From Paenibacillus_D tarimensis_A (lineage in GTDB: Bacteria > Bacillota > Bacilli > Paenibacillales > Paenibacillaceae), in NCBI GenBank assembly GCA_041281825.1, contig CP166298.1, positions 2,294,001 to 2,358,000 of the forward strand: a stretch of 64,000 bases of DNA, read 5' to 3'. The notes under the pieces were generated by a model that was not told the origin of the DNA, made no database searches, and saw nothing but the letters and a program-made list of their open reading frames with translations. The position numbers were made by a program, and so were the translations under genes. How positions within the stretch are numbered: position 1 is the first letter of the stretch; each line of letters opens with the position of its first letter. Below are positions 52,987 through 61,275 of the stretch, piece after piece.

Positions 52987-53019
52987 GGGGCTTCAAAAAG
53001 CCAGGCTTTTTGAAGCCCC
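52987..53019. repeat. 16 bp perfect inverted repeat between divergent TerC genes
   Basis: GGGGCTTCAAAAAGCC (52987-53002) and GGCTTTTTGAAGCCCC (53004-53019) are exact complements separated by one A. A partial echo TTGAAGCC follows at about 53020. There is no T-run, and the position between two divergent genes fits a shared operator or cruciform. Confidence 0.75.
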
Positions 53020-53127
53020 TTGAAGCCAATGACCTCATTATATACGAAACGAGCTCTCTTTGGGAATTTTTTTGGACATATCCCCCTTAAGGACAACATA
53101 CAACTGTTGTTGAGGGGGCGAGTCCAA

Positions 53128-53784
53128 ATGGAGAGTCTGCTGATCTTTATGGAAATTGTATTTATAAATATACTTCTTAGCGGAGATAATGCAATTGTCA
53201 TTGCGATGGCGAGCCAGCACTTACCGCCGAAACAGCGAAAAAGGGCGATTTTTTGGGGAGCGATCGCTGCCGTCGGCTTGCGCTGCCTGCTAACGCTGAT
53301 TGCGATTTCGCTTCTGAAAGTTCCCTATCTGCAGGCAGCCGGCGCTCTGTTGTTATTTATGATTGCAGTCAAACTGCTTCGGGATGCCCAATTGGGTGAT
53401 GATCATATGAACGTGCGCCGCGCGGCGTCGCTTGGTTCGGCCGTTCAGACGATTATTGCCGCAGATTTCATTATGAGCCTGGATAATGTGCTTGCCATCG
53501 CCGCGGTCGCTGAAGGAGAGCCGCTTCTTATGCTTCTTGGGATAGGCTTGAGCATCCCGATGATTATATGGGGAAGCCAGCTTCTTGGGGCAGTGCTCAA
53601 AAAATTCCCGCCGCTTGTTTATCTGGGGGCTGCGCTGCTCGGATTTGCCGCAGGCAAAATGCTCGTGCATGATCCGGGTCTGGATAAATTGCTGTTTCAC
53701 GGCTCGCCCACTGCAGCCGAAGCCATTCCCATCATTGCCATTCCGTTTGTTATTGCGCTGTCGTGGCTGCGAAGGAATGAGTAA
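53128..53784 (+). CDS. TerC family membrane protein (YjbE-like), paralogue 2
   Basis: A 218-residue TerC protein with INILLSGDNAIVIAMASQHL near the N-terminus and ADFIMSLDNVLAIAAVAEGE in the second repeat, and about seven transmembrane helices. It is clearly paralogous to the divergent gene at 52255-52959. ATG 53128 follows GAGGGGG; the in-frame upstream stretch from 53020 is non-coding. A role in metal-ion efflux is inferred from the family. Confidence 0.92.
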   Translation: MESLLIFMEIVFINILLSGDNAIVIAMASQHLPPKQRKRAIFWGAIAAVGLRCLLTLIAISLLKVPYLQAAGALLLFMIAVKLLRDAQLGDDHMNVRRAASLGSAVQTIIAADFIMSLDNVLAIAAVAEGEPLLMLLGIGLSIPMIIWGSQLLGAVLKKFPPLVYLGAALLGFAAGKMLVHDPGLDKLLFHGSPTAAEAIPIIAIPFVIALSWLRRNE

Positions 53785-53921
53785 TGAAGAAAGCTTAGAG
53801 TGAAGGCGTCCGAAACGAATTTTGTTTCACACTGGTTTTTTCCCGCAAGTTCCTTTACACTAGAGAAAAACGTGTCGTCTTTCGTCGGCTGGCAGTGAAG
53901 GGAACGGAGGGAACTATACTG

Positions 53922-54410
53922 GTGACCAAAAATCAATATTCCGTCGGTATATTGATGCTCATTGCGGGCATCGTTATTTTGCTTGGAAAGCTAGGGATAT
54001 TCCAATTTATCGGATCGGTATTTTGGCCGCTGTTTGTACTCATTCCAGGCGTGCTGCTGCATGTTTTGTTTTTCGGACGGCTGCTTCCTGCCGCGGTTCT
54101 TATTCCGGGAGGCATTTTGTCCGTTTATGCGCTGCTGTTTCTGTATTGCAATATTTTTGGCTGGAGCAGCTTGCGCGTATTGTGGCCGATATTCATTCTC
54201 GGTATTGCAACCGGGTTGTACGAGTATTATCTGTTTGAATCGTCGCGTCCCCGCGGCATTCAGGTGGCCGCGTTTCTTTTGGCCGGCTCAGCATTAGCTT
54301 GTTTTGTTATTATGCTGCTGTGGGGCGCTGGGATCTACCTGATCGCGCTGGCATTAATCGCCGCAGGGGCATGGATGGCATTCGGGCGCAGAACACGCTG
54401 GAAGCTGTAA
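53922..54410 (+). CDS. Polytopic membrane protein with LiaF/LiaI-like transmembrane region
   Basis: A 162-residue, almost entirely hydrophobic protein. The repeated pattern Ile-Leu-rich helix, then LGKLGIFQF..VFWPLFVLIPG and again LRVLWPIFILGIATGLYEYY resembles the DUF5668/LiaF-type transmembrane domain seen in envelope-stress proteins. About six to seven helices; ends in a basic tail. GTG 53922 follows GGAGGG. No cognate two-component genes are adjacent, so function is open. typA follows closely. Confidence 0.78.
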   Translation: MTKNQYSVGILMLIAGIVILLGKLGIFQFIGSVFWPLFVLIPGVLLHVLFFGRLLPAAVLIPGGILSVYALLFLYCNIFGWSSLRVLWPIFILGIATGLYEYYLFESSRPRGIQVAAFLLAGSALACFVIMLLWGAGIYLIALALIAAGAWMAFGRRTRWKL

Positions 54411-54436
54411 TTTTAAATCGGAAAGGATTAAATGAA

Positions 54437-56278
54437 ATGCATTCGAGAGAACATTTACGCAACATCGCAATTATTGCTCACGTCGACCACGGGAAGACGA
54501 CGCTGGTAGACAAGCTGCTTCAACAATCCGGAACCTTCCGCGAGCACGAAGCGGTACAGGAACGGGCAATGGACTCCAATGATTTGGAGCGGGAAAGAGG
54601 CATTACGATTCTTGCCAAAAATACCGCCATTACGTACAAGGATTATTTGATTAATATCGTCGATACGCCGGGTCACGCCGATTTCGGCGGCGAAGTCGAA
54701 CGCATTATGAAAATGGTCGATGGCGTGCTGCTAGTCGTCGACGCTTTCGAGGGCTGTATGCCGCAAACGAAATTCGTGCTTCGCAAAGCGCTCGAACATC
54801 AATTGACGCCGATCGTTGTGCTTAACAAAATCGACCGTCCGAATGCCCGTCCGGCTGAGGTCGTGGATGAGGTGCTGGATTTGTTCATCGAGCTGGGCGC
54901 GAATGACGATCAGCTGGATTTCCCGGTTGTATACGCATCGGCGCTTATGGGCACATCAAGTCTGGATGCGGACCGTCAGGACGATAACATGCAGGCATTG
55001 TATGAAACGATTGTGGGTCATATTCCAGCCCCAACCGAAAGCACGACAGAGCCGCTGCAATTTTTGGTGACTCTGATGGATTACAATGAATATTTGGGCC
55101 GAATCGCAATCGGCCGGGTCAACCGCGGCATCATCCGACAAGGCCAGCCCGTAGCCGTTATGACTCGCGAAGGCGCGTTAAAACAGGCAAGGATCGAAAA
55201 GCTGTTCGGCTTCCAAGGTCTGAAGCGGATCGAGGTGCCTGAAGCGGGTGCAGGAGATATTGTCGCGATAGCAGGCATCAAAGAAATAAATATCGGCGAA
55301 ACGATTGCCGACCCGAATAAACCGGAAGCTCTTCCGGTATTGAAGATCGATGAACCGACGCTTCAGATGACGTTCTTGGTCAACAACAGCCCGTTCGCCG
55401 GCCGTGAAGGCAAATGGGTCACTTCCCGCAAGCTTCGTGAACGACTGCTTAAGGAGCTGGAGACGGACGTGGCGCTGCGTGTAGACGAGACGGAAAGCCC
55501 GGATGCGTTCATCGTATCCGGACGCGGCGAGCTTCATCTCGGCATTCTGATTGAGAATATGCGCCGCGAAGGCTACGAGCTTCAAGTATCGAAGCCGGAG
55601 GTTATTGTTAAAGAAATAGACGGCGCACGGATGGAGCCGTATGAGCGGCTGATCATCGATGTTCCGGAAGAGAGCATGGGCGCGGTTATGGAAAGTCTCG
55701 GCACACGCAAAGCCGAGATGGTCAACATGATCAATAACGGGAGCGGACAAGTGCGCCTCGAGTTTATTATTCCTGCGCGGGGTCTGATCGGATACCGGAC
55801 GCAGTTTCTGACGCTCACACGCGGTTACGGCGTCATGAACCATGCGTTTGACAGCTATGGCCCGCTGGCTGGCGCTGCCGTCGGCGGACGTCATCAAGGC
55901 GTGCTGATCGCCAGCGAGAACGGGACGTCGACCTTTTACGGTATGCTCTCGGTAGAGGACCGGGGCCTTCTGTTCCTGGAGCCCGGAACCGAGGTTTATG
56001 AGGGAATGATTGTCGGAGAGCATAATCGTGACAATGACATCATTGTGAATATCTGCAAAGAAAAGCAGCTGACGAATGTCCGCTCTGCGACCAAGGAAGA
56101 TACGGTCAAAATGAAAACGCCGATTATATTTTCGCTCGAGCAGGCGCTGGAATATTTGAATGATGATGAATATTGCGAGATTACGCCGAAATCGATCCGT
56201 CTGCGCAAAAAGGTGTTGAACAAAAGTGAGCGCGACCGCGCGGAGAAGCAGCGGAAAATGGCGCAATCCGGCGTGTAA
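54437..56278 (+). CDS. typA: Translational GTPase TypA/BipA
   Basis: TypA is a ribosome-binding GTPase that promotes 50S assembly and growth under stress. The 613-residue protein has G1 IIAHVDHGKTTLVDKL, switch I RERGITI, G3 DTPGHADFGG and G4 NKIDR, followed by EF-G-like domains II, III and V and the TypA-specific C-terminal domain. I start at ATG 54437, nine bases from AAAGGA; an in-frame upstream ATG at 54299 lies within the previous gene. ylaH follows, as in B. subtilis. Confidence 0.97.
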   Translation: MHSREHLRNIAIIAHVDHGKTTLVDKLLQQSGTFREHEAVQERAMDSNDLERERGITILAKNTAITYKDYLINIVDTPGHADFGGEVERIMKMVDGVLLVVDAFEGCMPQTKFVLRKALEHQLTPIVVLNKIDRPNARPAEVVDEVLDLFIELGANDDQLDFPVVYASALMGTSSLDADRQDDNMQALYETIVGHIPAPTESTTEPLQFLVTLMDYNEYLGRIAIGRVNRGIIRQGQPVAVMTREGALKQARIEKLFGFQGLKRIEVPEAGAGDIVAIAGIKEINIGETIADPNKPEALPVLKIDEPTLQMTFLVNNSPFAGREGKWVTSRKLRERLLKELETDVALRVDETESPDAFIVSGRGELHLGILIENMRREGYELQVSKPEVIVKEIDGARMEPYERLIIDVPEESMGAVMESLGTRKAEMVNMINNGSGQVRLEFIIPARGLIGYRTQFLTLTRGYGVMNHAFDSYGPLAGAAVGGRHQGVLIASENGTSTFYGMLSVEDRGLLFLEPGTEVYEGMIVGEHNRDNDIIVNICKEKQLTNVRSATKEDTVKMKTPIIFSLEQALEYLNDDEYCEITPKSIRLRKKVLNKSERDRAEKQRKMAQSGV

Positions 56279-56296
56279 ACGGGGAGGTTATGTCAA

Positions 56297-56614
56297 GTGC
56301 AGGATTGGTTCAGCAACCATCCGGTCGTTTCTTACGTTTTAATATTGGGAAGCATCGTTTATATCTTCAACAAAGTGTTCCGCGTCCAGAAGCGGCTGCC
56401 GATCTTGAAAGAAATTGCGGTGTATGTCCTGATGGCGTTTGGATCTCTTGTTCTTCTCGTGCTGCAGATCGACAAGCTGCCCATTATCCAGTGCATGGCC
56501 GTTGCGGTCATCATGATGATGATGCTGAGAGGCCGGCAGCTGTATGACAAATGGAAGGGAAAATCCGCAAAGCCGGGGGATGCGGCGAGCGAACCTTCCG
56601 AGCCGGGAAAATGA
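56297..56614 (+). CDS. ylaH: YlaH-like membrane protein
   Basis: A 105-residue protein with two to three transmembrane helices (SYVLILGSIVYIFNKVF, LKEIAVYVLMAFGSLVLLVL and IIQCMAVAVIMMMM) and a polar tail. The sequence and the position after typA match YlaH of B. subtilis, whose function is unknown. GTG 56297 follows GGGGAGG. Confidence 0.85.
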   Translation: MQDWFSNHPVVSYVLILGSIVYIFNKVFRVQKRLPILKEIAVYVLMAFGSLVLLVLQIDKLPIIQCMAVAVIMMMMLRGRQLYDKWKGKSAKPGDAASEPSEPGK

Positions 56615-56638
56615 ACATCTGCGGGAGGTGTCTGACGC

Positions 56639-56911
56639 ATGCGCTTGGACGATGCGCTGTTTAACTGGCTGCAAATCGAAATCGTAGCTGAAGCGAGACC
56701 CGATGACAGGGCTGCGGCCGATACCCGGGATTTCTTTCTTGAAATGCTGACCGACGATCACGGTTTGTCGATGGTGCGGATTGCCGAGAAGGACGAGACG
56801 ATGATCCATGTGAAATACGAACGGGAAGGCCGTGTGCTGACGAAACTCTATCCCCGCGAGGCGGGGGAGCAGCTGCTCGCAGACATTAACGCCAATCCGA
56901 AATACAACTGA
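56639..56911 (+). CDS. Small soluble protein of unknown function
   Basis: A 90-residue acidic protein that I do not recognise. Predicted helices (LDDALFNWLQIEIVAEARPD, DTRDFFLEMLTDDH) are followed by a beta hairpin (MIHVKYEREGRVLTKLYPRE). No membrane segment or cysteine. ATG 56639 is placed by GGGAGGTG nine bases upstream. It lies between ylaH and the LCP gene, probably in one transcript. Confidence 0.75.
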   Translation: MRLDDALFNWLQIEIVAEARPDDRAAADTRDFFLEMLTDDHGLSMVRIAEKDETMIHVKYEREGRVLTKLYPREAGEQLLADINANPKYN

Positions 56912-56923
56912 CGGGTGAAATCA

Positions 56924-57973
56924 ATGAGTACAACTAAACAACCGGGGCTTGAGCCGAGATCCGCTTCTCGCTCGCGAAAGAAGGCAAAGCGCCCCAAAAA
57001 GGCTGCCGGATGGGGCCGCAGAATACTGGTCTTCCTTCTTGTGCTGCTCCTTCTCGCAGCCGCCTACCTCGCTTACTTGGTATTCGCAGCGAAGGATGCG
57101 ATAGATACGATTGGAAATCCTGATGCGGCTCCGGTGCCGGAAGAACAGTCGGTGAAAGTGAAGCCGGTAACGTTCCTTCTGCTTGGTTTGGACGGGCGGG
57201 CAAACGGCGGAGGCATGAACACCGACGTTATCAAGATCGTATCGATGAACCCAAAATCGAAATCGGCGACGGTTGTATCGGTTCCAAGGGATGCCAAGAT
57301 CGAGTTTGATGGCTACAAAAGCAATAAAGCGAATGCGTATTATGCCAACTTTTACAGCCAAGCGATCAAGGACAAGAACGACAAGGACTTGGCGCATGCT
57401 TATGCCCGTCAGGAAACCAAGGAGATGTTCGGCAAGTTATTCGGCATTCCGATCGATTATACGGCTGTAATCAACTTCAACGGTTTTAGCGATGTTGTCG
57501 AAGCTTTGGGCGGCGTACAGGTGGATGTCGATATGAACATGTGTTATTACGATTCCGTCGACGGGACCAATATTAATCTGACGGCAGGCCCGCAAACGCT
57601 GAATGGGAAACAAGCCCTCGATTACGTCAGGTACCGGCAATCGCACAAAAACTGTTCTCCGCGCACCAAAGATTCAAGCGATTTTGAACGGAATAAGCGC
57701 CAGACCCAAGTGATCGGAGCAATTGCGGATAAAATGATATCGCTCGGCGCCGTTACGAAGGTCGGTAAGGTGATCGGCGCGGTCGGCAGTAATATGAAAT
57801 CCGATATACATCGGGATGAAATCGAAAATTTAATTGCGAAGTATTTCGGTATGGGAAGCGGTTCGATCGAATCGCTGCCGCTGGAGGGCACATGGCGTTC
57901 TCCGTATGTTTATCTTGACGCAGGCAAGCTGCAAGAGGCAAAGGCGGCGCTTAACGCTAAATTGGATGAATGA
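56924..57973 (+). CDS. LytR-CpsA-Psr (LCP) family cell wall ligase
   Basis: LCP enzymes transfer wall teichoic acid or other glycopolymers from undecaprenyl carriers to peptidoglycan. The 349-residue protein has a basic cytoplasmic N-terminus, a transmembrane helix (about 27-50, ILVFLLVLLLLAAAYLAYLV) and the catalytic LCP domain with LLGLDGR, MNTDVIKIVSMNPK, VSVPRDAKIEF and the conserved arginines of ALDYVRYRQ. ATG 56924 has only a weak SD (GGGTGA) that overlaps the preceding stop. Confidence 0.93.
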   Translation: MSTTKQPGLEPRSASRSRKKAKRPKKAAGWGRRILVFLLVLLLLAAAYLAYLVFAAKDAIDTIGNPDAAPVPEEQSVKVKPVTFLLLGLDGRANGGGMNTDVIKIVSMNPKSKSATVVSVPRDAKIEFDGYKSNKANAYYANFYSQAIKDKNDKDLAHAYARQETKEMFGKLFGIPIDYTAVINFNGFSDVVEALGGVQVDVDMNMCYYDSVDGTNINLTAGPQTLNGKQALDYVRYRQSHKNCSPRTKDSSDFERNKRQTQVIGAIADKMISLGAVTKVGKVIGAVGSNMKSDIHRDEIENLIAKYFGMGSGSIESLPLEGTWRSPYVYLDAGKLQEAKAALNAKLDE

Positions 57974-57976
57974 TAC

Positions 57977-58006
57977 TTGGAACAAATAACCGGCATATGA
58001 TATAAT
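57977..58006 (+). promoter_or_regulatory. Sigma-A promoter for the flavin split-barrel gene
   Basis: TTGGAA (57977-57982), an 18 bp spacer and TATAAT (58001-58006), 42 bp before the predicted start codon. Confidence 0.75.
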
Positions 58007-58048
58007 AGGGATGTACATCTTGATACAGGATTCAAGGAGGCCATGCGG

Positions 58049-58507
58049 ATGACAGAAGCCGTTACGGTGCTATCCGACGCACTTTTCCATCAATTGCAGA
58101 AGGAATCATTTGTAATGCTGCACACGATAGACGCTGAGCTTGGCATCCCGACTTCCAGCGCAATATCCTGGGTATTCGCGGCCGACCGGTCGACTCTGCG
58201 CTTCGCCGTGGACGGACGTTCCAGACTTGTCGTAAATATGAACGCGAATCCTGACGTATGTGTCACCGTATTCTCGGCAGGCACGGTCCACGCGATCAAC
58301 GGAAAGGCGAAACTTGTCACCGAAGAGCTCGAAGACGTTCCGTTCAAGCTCGTATGTTTCGACATCGGCATTACAGGCATTCGGGACGCAATGTTTTATG
58401 GCGCACGTCTTACGATTGCTCCGGAATATGAAAAAACATACGATAAACGCGCTGCAGACAAGCTCGATGGACAAGTGTTTGCCGCAATGAAAAAAAGCCT
58501 AGTGTAG
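58049..58507 (+). CDS. Pyridoxamine 5'-phosphate oxidase-like flavin split-barrel protein
   Basis: A 152-residue member of the FMN-binding split-barrel superfamily. Visible family features are the strand pair SFVMLHTIDAELGIPTSSAI, VFAADRSTLRFAVDGRSRLV, and NMNANPDVCVTVFSAGTVHA. It may bind FMN, F420 or heme; the substrate is unknown. I use ATG 58049, eight bases after AAGGAGG; the in-frame ATG 58043 is too close. Its last codons form the left arm of a terminator. Confidence 0.82.
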   Translation: MTEAVTVLSDALFHQLQKESFVMLHTIDAELGIPTSSAISWVFAADRSTLRFAVDGRSRLVVNMNANPDVCVTVFSAGTVHAINGKAKLVTEELEDVPFKLVCFDIGITGIRDAMFYGARLTIAPEYEKTYDKRAADKLDGQVFAAMKKSLV

Positions 58508-58522
58508 TTTACTAGGCTTTTT
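58492..58522. terminator. Bidirectional terminator
   Basis: AAAAAGCCTAGT pairs with ACTAGGCTTTTT (12 bp perfect). The A-run on one side and T-run on the other let it serve both the split-barrel gene and the convergent lipoprotein gene. Confidence 0.9.
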
Positions 58523-58528
58523 GTGTAT

Positions 58529-59071
58529 TTAGAGCGTTCGCTTCAAATCCGGCGTATCCAGTTCTTCCTGACTTTGATCTCTGGGAACGTCACGGGGAAT
58601 TTGCGGCACGATTCTGCCGATGATGTCGGAAAGTTCTTCGGCAAATCCCGCGACCGGTCGTCCGCGCGTGATATCGTCGCGAATTTCGCGCAGCCGCTGC
58701 CCAATGTCGATATCTGCCGTAACGATTGCGTCAATGCCGTACGGATCTTTGCGAAACGCTTCGGCAACCGAATATTTGATCGTACCGACTCTTGCCCGAT
58801 CCAAGTCCTGATTGACGTCGATTCCGACAATCGCCGTATTCCCGAGAACGACACAATTGGCGTTCCTCACGCCGGGTACATGACTTGCCAATTCTTCCAG
58901 GTGTGCCGCTACATCATTTGAATTTGCTATTTCCATCGTTCGAGGCACCGTTTGCTGAACGCGAACGGACTCATTATTTTGTGGAGAGGGTGATGTTTCG
59001 TTCCGGGCTACAGTACCGCAGCCTGATATGATAAGGCACAGCGCTAATGCCGTCAAACCGCGTTTAAACAC
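58529..59071 (-). CDS. YhcN/YlaJ family sporulation lipoprotein
   Basis: A 180-residue lipoprotein of the YhcN/YlaJ family, associated with the spore inner membrane and germination. The signal sequence FKRGLTALALCLIISGC ends in a lipobox, and the mature part contains VPGVRNANCVVLGNTAIVGI and DIDIGQRLREI typical of the family. I prefer GTG 59071, which gives a compact lipoprotein signal; GTG 59104 is in frame. It is adjacent to a YlaK-like PhoH gene, as ylaJ-ylaK are in B. subtilis. A sigma-G promoter would be expected but I cannot place one. Confidence 0.85.
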   Translation of the reverse strand: MFKRGLTALALCLIISGCGTVARNETSPSPQNNESVRVQQTVPRTMEIANSNDVAAHLEELASHVPGVRNANCVVLGNTAIVGIDVNQDLDRARVGTIKYSVAEAFRKDPYGIDAIVTADIDIGQRLREIRDDITRGRPVAGFAEELSDIIGRIVPQIPRDVPRDQSQEELDTPDLKRTL

Positions 59072-59198
59072 AAGTCGCACCAACCTTTCGATCTTGGATG
59101 TCACGTTTCATCCGTTCGTGCCTAGTTTGCCCGCAAAGAAATGAAGCTATGTATGCCGATTCTTCATTTTCTAAAATTTTGCGCCAGGAGGGTTCGCG

Positions 59199-60530
59199 AT
59201 GAGTAAAATTTTCGTGCTCGATACCAATGTGCTGCTGCATGATCCGCAAGCCATTTACGCATTCGACGATAATGAGGTCGTTATCCCTGCGGTGGTGCTG
59301 GAGGAAATCGATTCGAAAAAAAGGCTTGCCGATGAATTGGGACGCAATGCAAGATCGGTCTCCCGTCTGCTTGACGGCTTGCGTGAAATCGGCCATTTGC
59401 ATGAAGGAATCCCGCTCCAAGGCGGCAGCCTGTTGAAGGTAGAACTGAATCATCGGAGCTTTGTCCGGGTGCAGGAAATGTTTGGCGATATGTCAAATGA
59501 CAACCGGATCTTGGCGGTTGCGCTCAACTATCATTTGGAGGAACAGGGGAAGGAAAAGCCGCGCCAGGTCATTCTCGTCAGCAAGGATGTGCTGGTCAGA
59601 ATTAAAGCGGATGTCCTTGGGCTGCAAGCGCAGGATTATTTGTCCGATCACACCGTCGATGTTTCCGATATCTATACCGGTTATTTGACGGTGTACGTCC
59701 ATCCTTCCGTAATTGATGAATTTTACACCTTCCGGTTTTTGACGGTTAAGAGTCTGAATCTGCAAAAGAGGCTGCATCCGAACGAGTTCGTCATCCTGCG
59801 GGATGAGATGGGATCATCCAAATCCGCGCTGCTCAAAGTGTCGCGCGACGGCTCTCGTCTTGAGCCGCTGTATCTGAGCAATGAGTCCGTGTGGGGAATT
59901 ACGGCGCGAAACGCACAGCAGCGTATGGCGCTTGAGCTGCTCCTGAATGATGAGGTGCCGTTGGTCACATTGACCGGAAAGGCAGGAACGGGAAAGACGC
60001 TGCTAGCGCTTGCGTCGGGCCTATTGAAAGTCGAGGACGAGCACAAATACAAGAAGCTGCTCATTGCCAGACCGGTTGTACCGATGGGGAAAGATATCGG
60101 TTACTTGCCAGGGGAGAAGGAGGAGAAGCTGCGACCTTGGATGCAGCCGATTTACGATAACCTGGAATATCTGTTCGATACGAAAAAATCGGGCGATATC
60201 GATAAAATTTTGATGGGACTGGGAAGTATTCAGGTGGAGGCGCTCACCTATATCCGCGGACGCTCGATCCCGGGACAGTTCATCATCATCGACGAGGCGC
60301 AAAATTTAAGCAGGCATGAAGTAAAAACAATCGTATCGAGGGTAGGCGAGGGCAGTAAAATTGTGTTGATGGGTGATCCGGAACAAATCGATCATCCTTA
60401 CCTGGATGCGGTCAGCAACGGATTGACTCATATTGTCGAGCGATTTAAGCAGGAGGGGCTGAGCGGCCATATGACGCTGGAAAAAGGAGAGCGTTCGAAG
60501 CTGGCCCAGCTGGCCGCGGATCTGTTGTAA
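59199..60530 (+). CDS. PIN-PhoH fusion ATPase (PhoH2/YlaK type)
   Basis: PhoH2 proteins couple a PIN-type RNase to a PhoH helicase-like ATPase. Residues 1-140 form the PIN domain (FVLDTNVLLHDPQAI and VVLEEIDSKKR with acidic metal ligands). Residues about 215-443 are PhoH, with Walker A GKAGTGKTLLALA, RPVVPMGKDIGYLPG and Walker B IIIDEAQNLSRHE. ATG 59199 follows CCAGGAGG. A PIN-less PhoH paralogue lies at 27338-28309. Confidence 0.94.
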   Translation: MSKIFVLDTNVLLHDPQAIYAFDDNEVVIPAVVLEEIDSKKRLADELGRNARSVSRLLDGLREIGHLHEGIPLQGGSLLKVELNHRSFVRVQEMFGDMSNDNRILAVALNYHLEEQGKEKPRQVILVSKDVLVRIKADVLGLQAQDYLSDHTVDVSDIYTGYLTVYVHPSVIDEFYTFRFLTVKSLNLQKRLHPNEFVILRDEMGSSKSALLKVSRDGSRLEPLYLSNESVWGITARNAQQRMALELLLNDEVPLVTLTGKAGTGKTLLALASGLLKVEDEHKYKKLLIARPVVPMGKDIGYLPGEKEEKLRPWMQPIYDNLEYLFDTKKSGDIDKILMGLGSIQVEALTYIRGRSIPGQFIIIDEAQNLSRHEVKTIVSRVGEGSKIVLMGDPEQIDHPYLDAVSNGLTHIVERFKQEGLSGHMTLEKGERSKLAQLAADLL

Positions 60531-60594
60531 CCTAGATATTTGAAACCTTGCGGAAGCACGAACCGGGCTAGCAGCGAATAATTGGAACGATCAA

Positions 60595-61083
60595 CTAGAA
60601 AAGCCACTCTACATGGCAGCGGTATGCCCGGGCAATCCCATCAATTAACTCGGACAACTGGCGGTCTACGACGAACGACCGCCTGCTGTCCTTTTGCAGC
60701 ATAGCAATATGGTGCTCTTCGATTTGCAGCCAGGCTTGTTCGGTCTCGCTGGCATTGTCTATCGCCAGCAGATTGCCTGCGGCAGCCAGCTGAAGATCCG
60801 CGAACCACCCCCCTGCCCTGGCCGTGATCCCGTAATCGTCCCACAGTCTTCCAAGACTCCATTCGGAATCCGTTAATTGAAGCCATGAAGAAGTGGTGCT
60901 GTCTACTTTATAGTGCCGAAGCACCTTGTTGATTGCCTCGGTATGCTCTTCCCGGGCAAACATCAACTCGCCGGAACGGTCGACAATCGCTGCGTGTTCA
61001 GCTATACCTTTAATGATTTGCGCATAAAAGCCCGGCAGCTTGCCTTCGGGCAGCTGCATCTGAATTCCGCTTACTTGTTTCAT
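60595..61083 (-). CDS. Protein of unknown function
   Basis: A 162-residue soluble protein that I do not recognise. It mixes helices and strands, is tryptophan-rich in the middle (SSWLQLTDSEWSLGRLWDDY) and has no membrane segment or catalytic motif I can name; AAIVDRSGELMFAREEHTEA resembles a PAS-like or sensor strand pair. ATG 61083 follows GGAGGAGAG on the minus strand. It is transcribed against the PhoH2 gene and divergently from the solute-binding-like gene. Confidence 0.7.
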   Translation of the reverse strand: MKQVSGIQMQLPEGKLPGFYAQIIKGIAEHAAIVDRSGELMFAREEHTEAINKVLRHYKVDSTTSSWLQLTDSEWSLGRLWDDYGITARAGGWFADLQLAAAGNLLAIDNASETEQAWLQIEEHHIAMLQKDSRRSFVVDRQLSELIDGIARAYRCHVEWLF

Positions 61084-61275
61084 TTCAGTCACTCTCCTCC
61101 GAATCAATTAATTCGATCATTCGTTCGTTTCATTATGGCGTATGATAAGCCCTGCGCGCAACCGGGTAAAGAAAATGCAGGCGACAACTAATGGGTTCAA
61201 TGGTAAAATAGTTTTGCATGCACATGTTGATTCAAACTTTTGGCCCATACCAATGGATGGAGGGAACAGACCGCC

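Noticed and set aside
52960..53127. A yybP-ykoY manganese riboswitch upstream of the TerC genes
   Set aside because: The conserved core sequences of that riboswitch are not present on either strand; only the perfect dyad is seen.
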